Source: an uncultured Eubacteriaceae bacterium
GTDB lineage: Bacteria; Bacillota; Clostridia; Peptostreptococcales; Anaerovoracaceae
Length of the DNA: 64,000 nt
Assembly (NCBI GenBank): GCA_903789635.1
Contig: CAIFEY010000005.1
Location: forward strand, 22,078 to 86,077
Direction: 5' to 3'
The notes under the pieces were generated by a model. It saw nothing but the letters and a program-made list of their open reading frames with translations, did no database searches and was not told where the DNA came from. Positions 63,240-64,000 of this stretch are shown piece by piece (position 1 is the stretch's first letter; every line of letters begins with the position of its first letter). Both the position numbers and the translations under genes were made by a program.

Positions 63240-64000
63240 ACAGCTTGATGAACAAGACGGCATTTTTTTCGGTGAACTTTTCTCAGAAAAACTCCCTCGA
63301 AAATCCAGCCTCCGGGCTCGGCAGTCTCGGGCCGCTTTTTTGGTTCTGTCAATGCGAATCAGGGGCGATTTTATGAAGAAATCAAAAAAATTTCTGTCAA
63401 ATCGTCCCGAAGAAGATAATATGAATTTTTGTACGTCGATCTGTACACAAAAACACCGTGAACCGTTCCTCTCTTCCCCATCTTGATGTCCAGAGTGCAT
63501 CTGTGATATCAACATCCGAATGTAGCTTTAATCGAACCTCAATTTATCAGAATCTATCATCACAATGTCAATATTTACCATTCGATTACAGCGATTTCTG
63601 ACGCCGATACTCATTATCGTTAATCAGCTTGTGCGCAATCGTTCCGAAATCGCCGATCTTCACACAATAACATAATTAAATTTTTAACATTCCCGAGAAC
63701 AGGATTCTTCACCGTTTGACAAAACCCCGCAGGTCACGTTGACCTCATTTACGCTATCACTACCGGGGTGTTCGAACACCCCGGTATCCCGGAGGGTAGC
63801 GCGGCGACCGCATTTCCGCCATCAGTCCCAGTGTTCGAACAATCCCAGTGTCCCGGAGGGTCAACGCCTTGCCCGGAGGGCAGCGCGGCGACGGCTTTTA
63901 TGTTATCATTTACATCGCGTCTCTTATTGTTGACCGCGCCGCGCCCTCTGTTTTTTGCAAGCCCTTTTTCCATAAAATTGCAAAATGAAAATGTAGGTTT
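63240..64000. repeat. Terminal intergenic region with a 24-bp palindrome
   Basis: AT-rich and without a supportable gene. At 63762-63785 lies the perfect palindrome ACCGGGGTGTTCGAACACCCCGGT. Downstream (63786-63900) the words CCCGGAGGG, GTGTTCGAAC and GCGCGGCGAC recur two or three times. On the minus strand they match the CCCTCCGGGATACCGGG units of repeat D, so a diverged inverted copy may sit here. Confidence 0.5.

Noticed and set aside
63762..63785. GTTCGAA word as a possible tRNA T-arm
   Set aside because: It is the centre of a perfect palindrome, with no acceptor, D or anticodon stems around it.

Overview
The window looks like a chromosome segment of an anaerobic, GC-rich member of the Clostridia. 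Evidence for this: the housekeeping order asnA-priA, def-fmt, rsmB-prpC-prkC-rsgA-rpe is typical of Firmicutes; strong AGGAGG-type ribosome binding sites are everywhere; and the metabolism uses glycyl-radical, radical-SAM, flavodiiron and Fe-S flavin enzymes. Lachnospiraceae or a Family XIII/Anaerovoracaceae relative are both possible; the sequence alone does not settle it. There is no rRNA, tRNA, CRISPR array, prophage or intact insertion sequence. Most genes are on the minus strand.

Layout. 0.3-11.5 kb (minus): translation, replication restart and cell-wall signalling (asnA, priA, def, fmt, a hotdog thioesterase, rsmB, prpC, prkC with PASTA domains, rsgA, rpe). 11.7-26.9 kb: queH, two radical-SAM proteins, two secreted proteins likely to act on peptidoglycan (SH3/glucosaminidase and NlpC/P60-like), an HdeD-like membrane protein, ptsI, and an unrecognised protein made of three internal repeats. 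27.0-33.4 kb (plus): a TetR regulator, then a trans-4-hydroxyproline module (glycyl-radical activase, HypD-type dehydratase, ProC). 35.5-41.3 kb (minus): a Bax-inhibitor-like protein, a second proC, an L-ATC-hydrolase-family protein, a class II aldolase, an Fe-S flavoprotein and an aldo/keto reductase. 41.6-45.5 kb (minus): an Rrf2 regulator, a three-part fusion (acyl-CoA dehydrogenase, ETF-alpha FAD domain, rubredoxin) and the flavodiiron protein FprA. 46.6-52.0 kb: an amino-acid permease with a LysR regulator, a threonine/serine dehydratase-like enzyme behind a structured leader, and two lipoproteins (one a flavodoxin). 52.2-61.0 kb (minus): an AraC regulator, a GldA-like dehydrogenase, an FMN/4Fe-4S/FAD ene-reductase, a FucP-like permease, a radical-SAM protein, a sodium symporter and two tiny membrane proteins that were not annotated as ORFs.

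The most interesting coding locus is the Rrf2/fusion/FprA unit. Its domain order suggests electrons pass from an acyl-CoA through two flavins to rubredoxin and then to a diiron oxygen reductase, under a redox-type regulator. The second notable feature is the intergenic DNA. At least five dispersed repeat families occur. Two of them have copies of exactly equal length (113 and 179 bp). One hairpin family keeps its stem by paired changes. The 34.6-35.5 kb gap holds an array of strong hairpins followed by two tandem ~220-bp structured units that show a compensatory base-pair change. A shared hairpin core also closes many operons.
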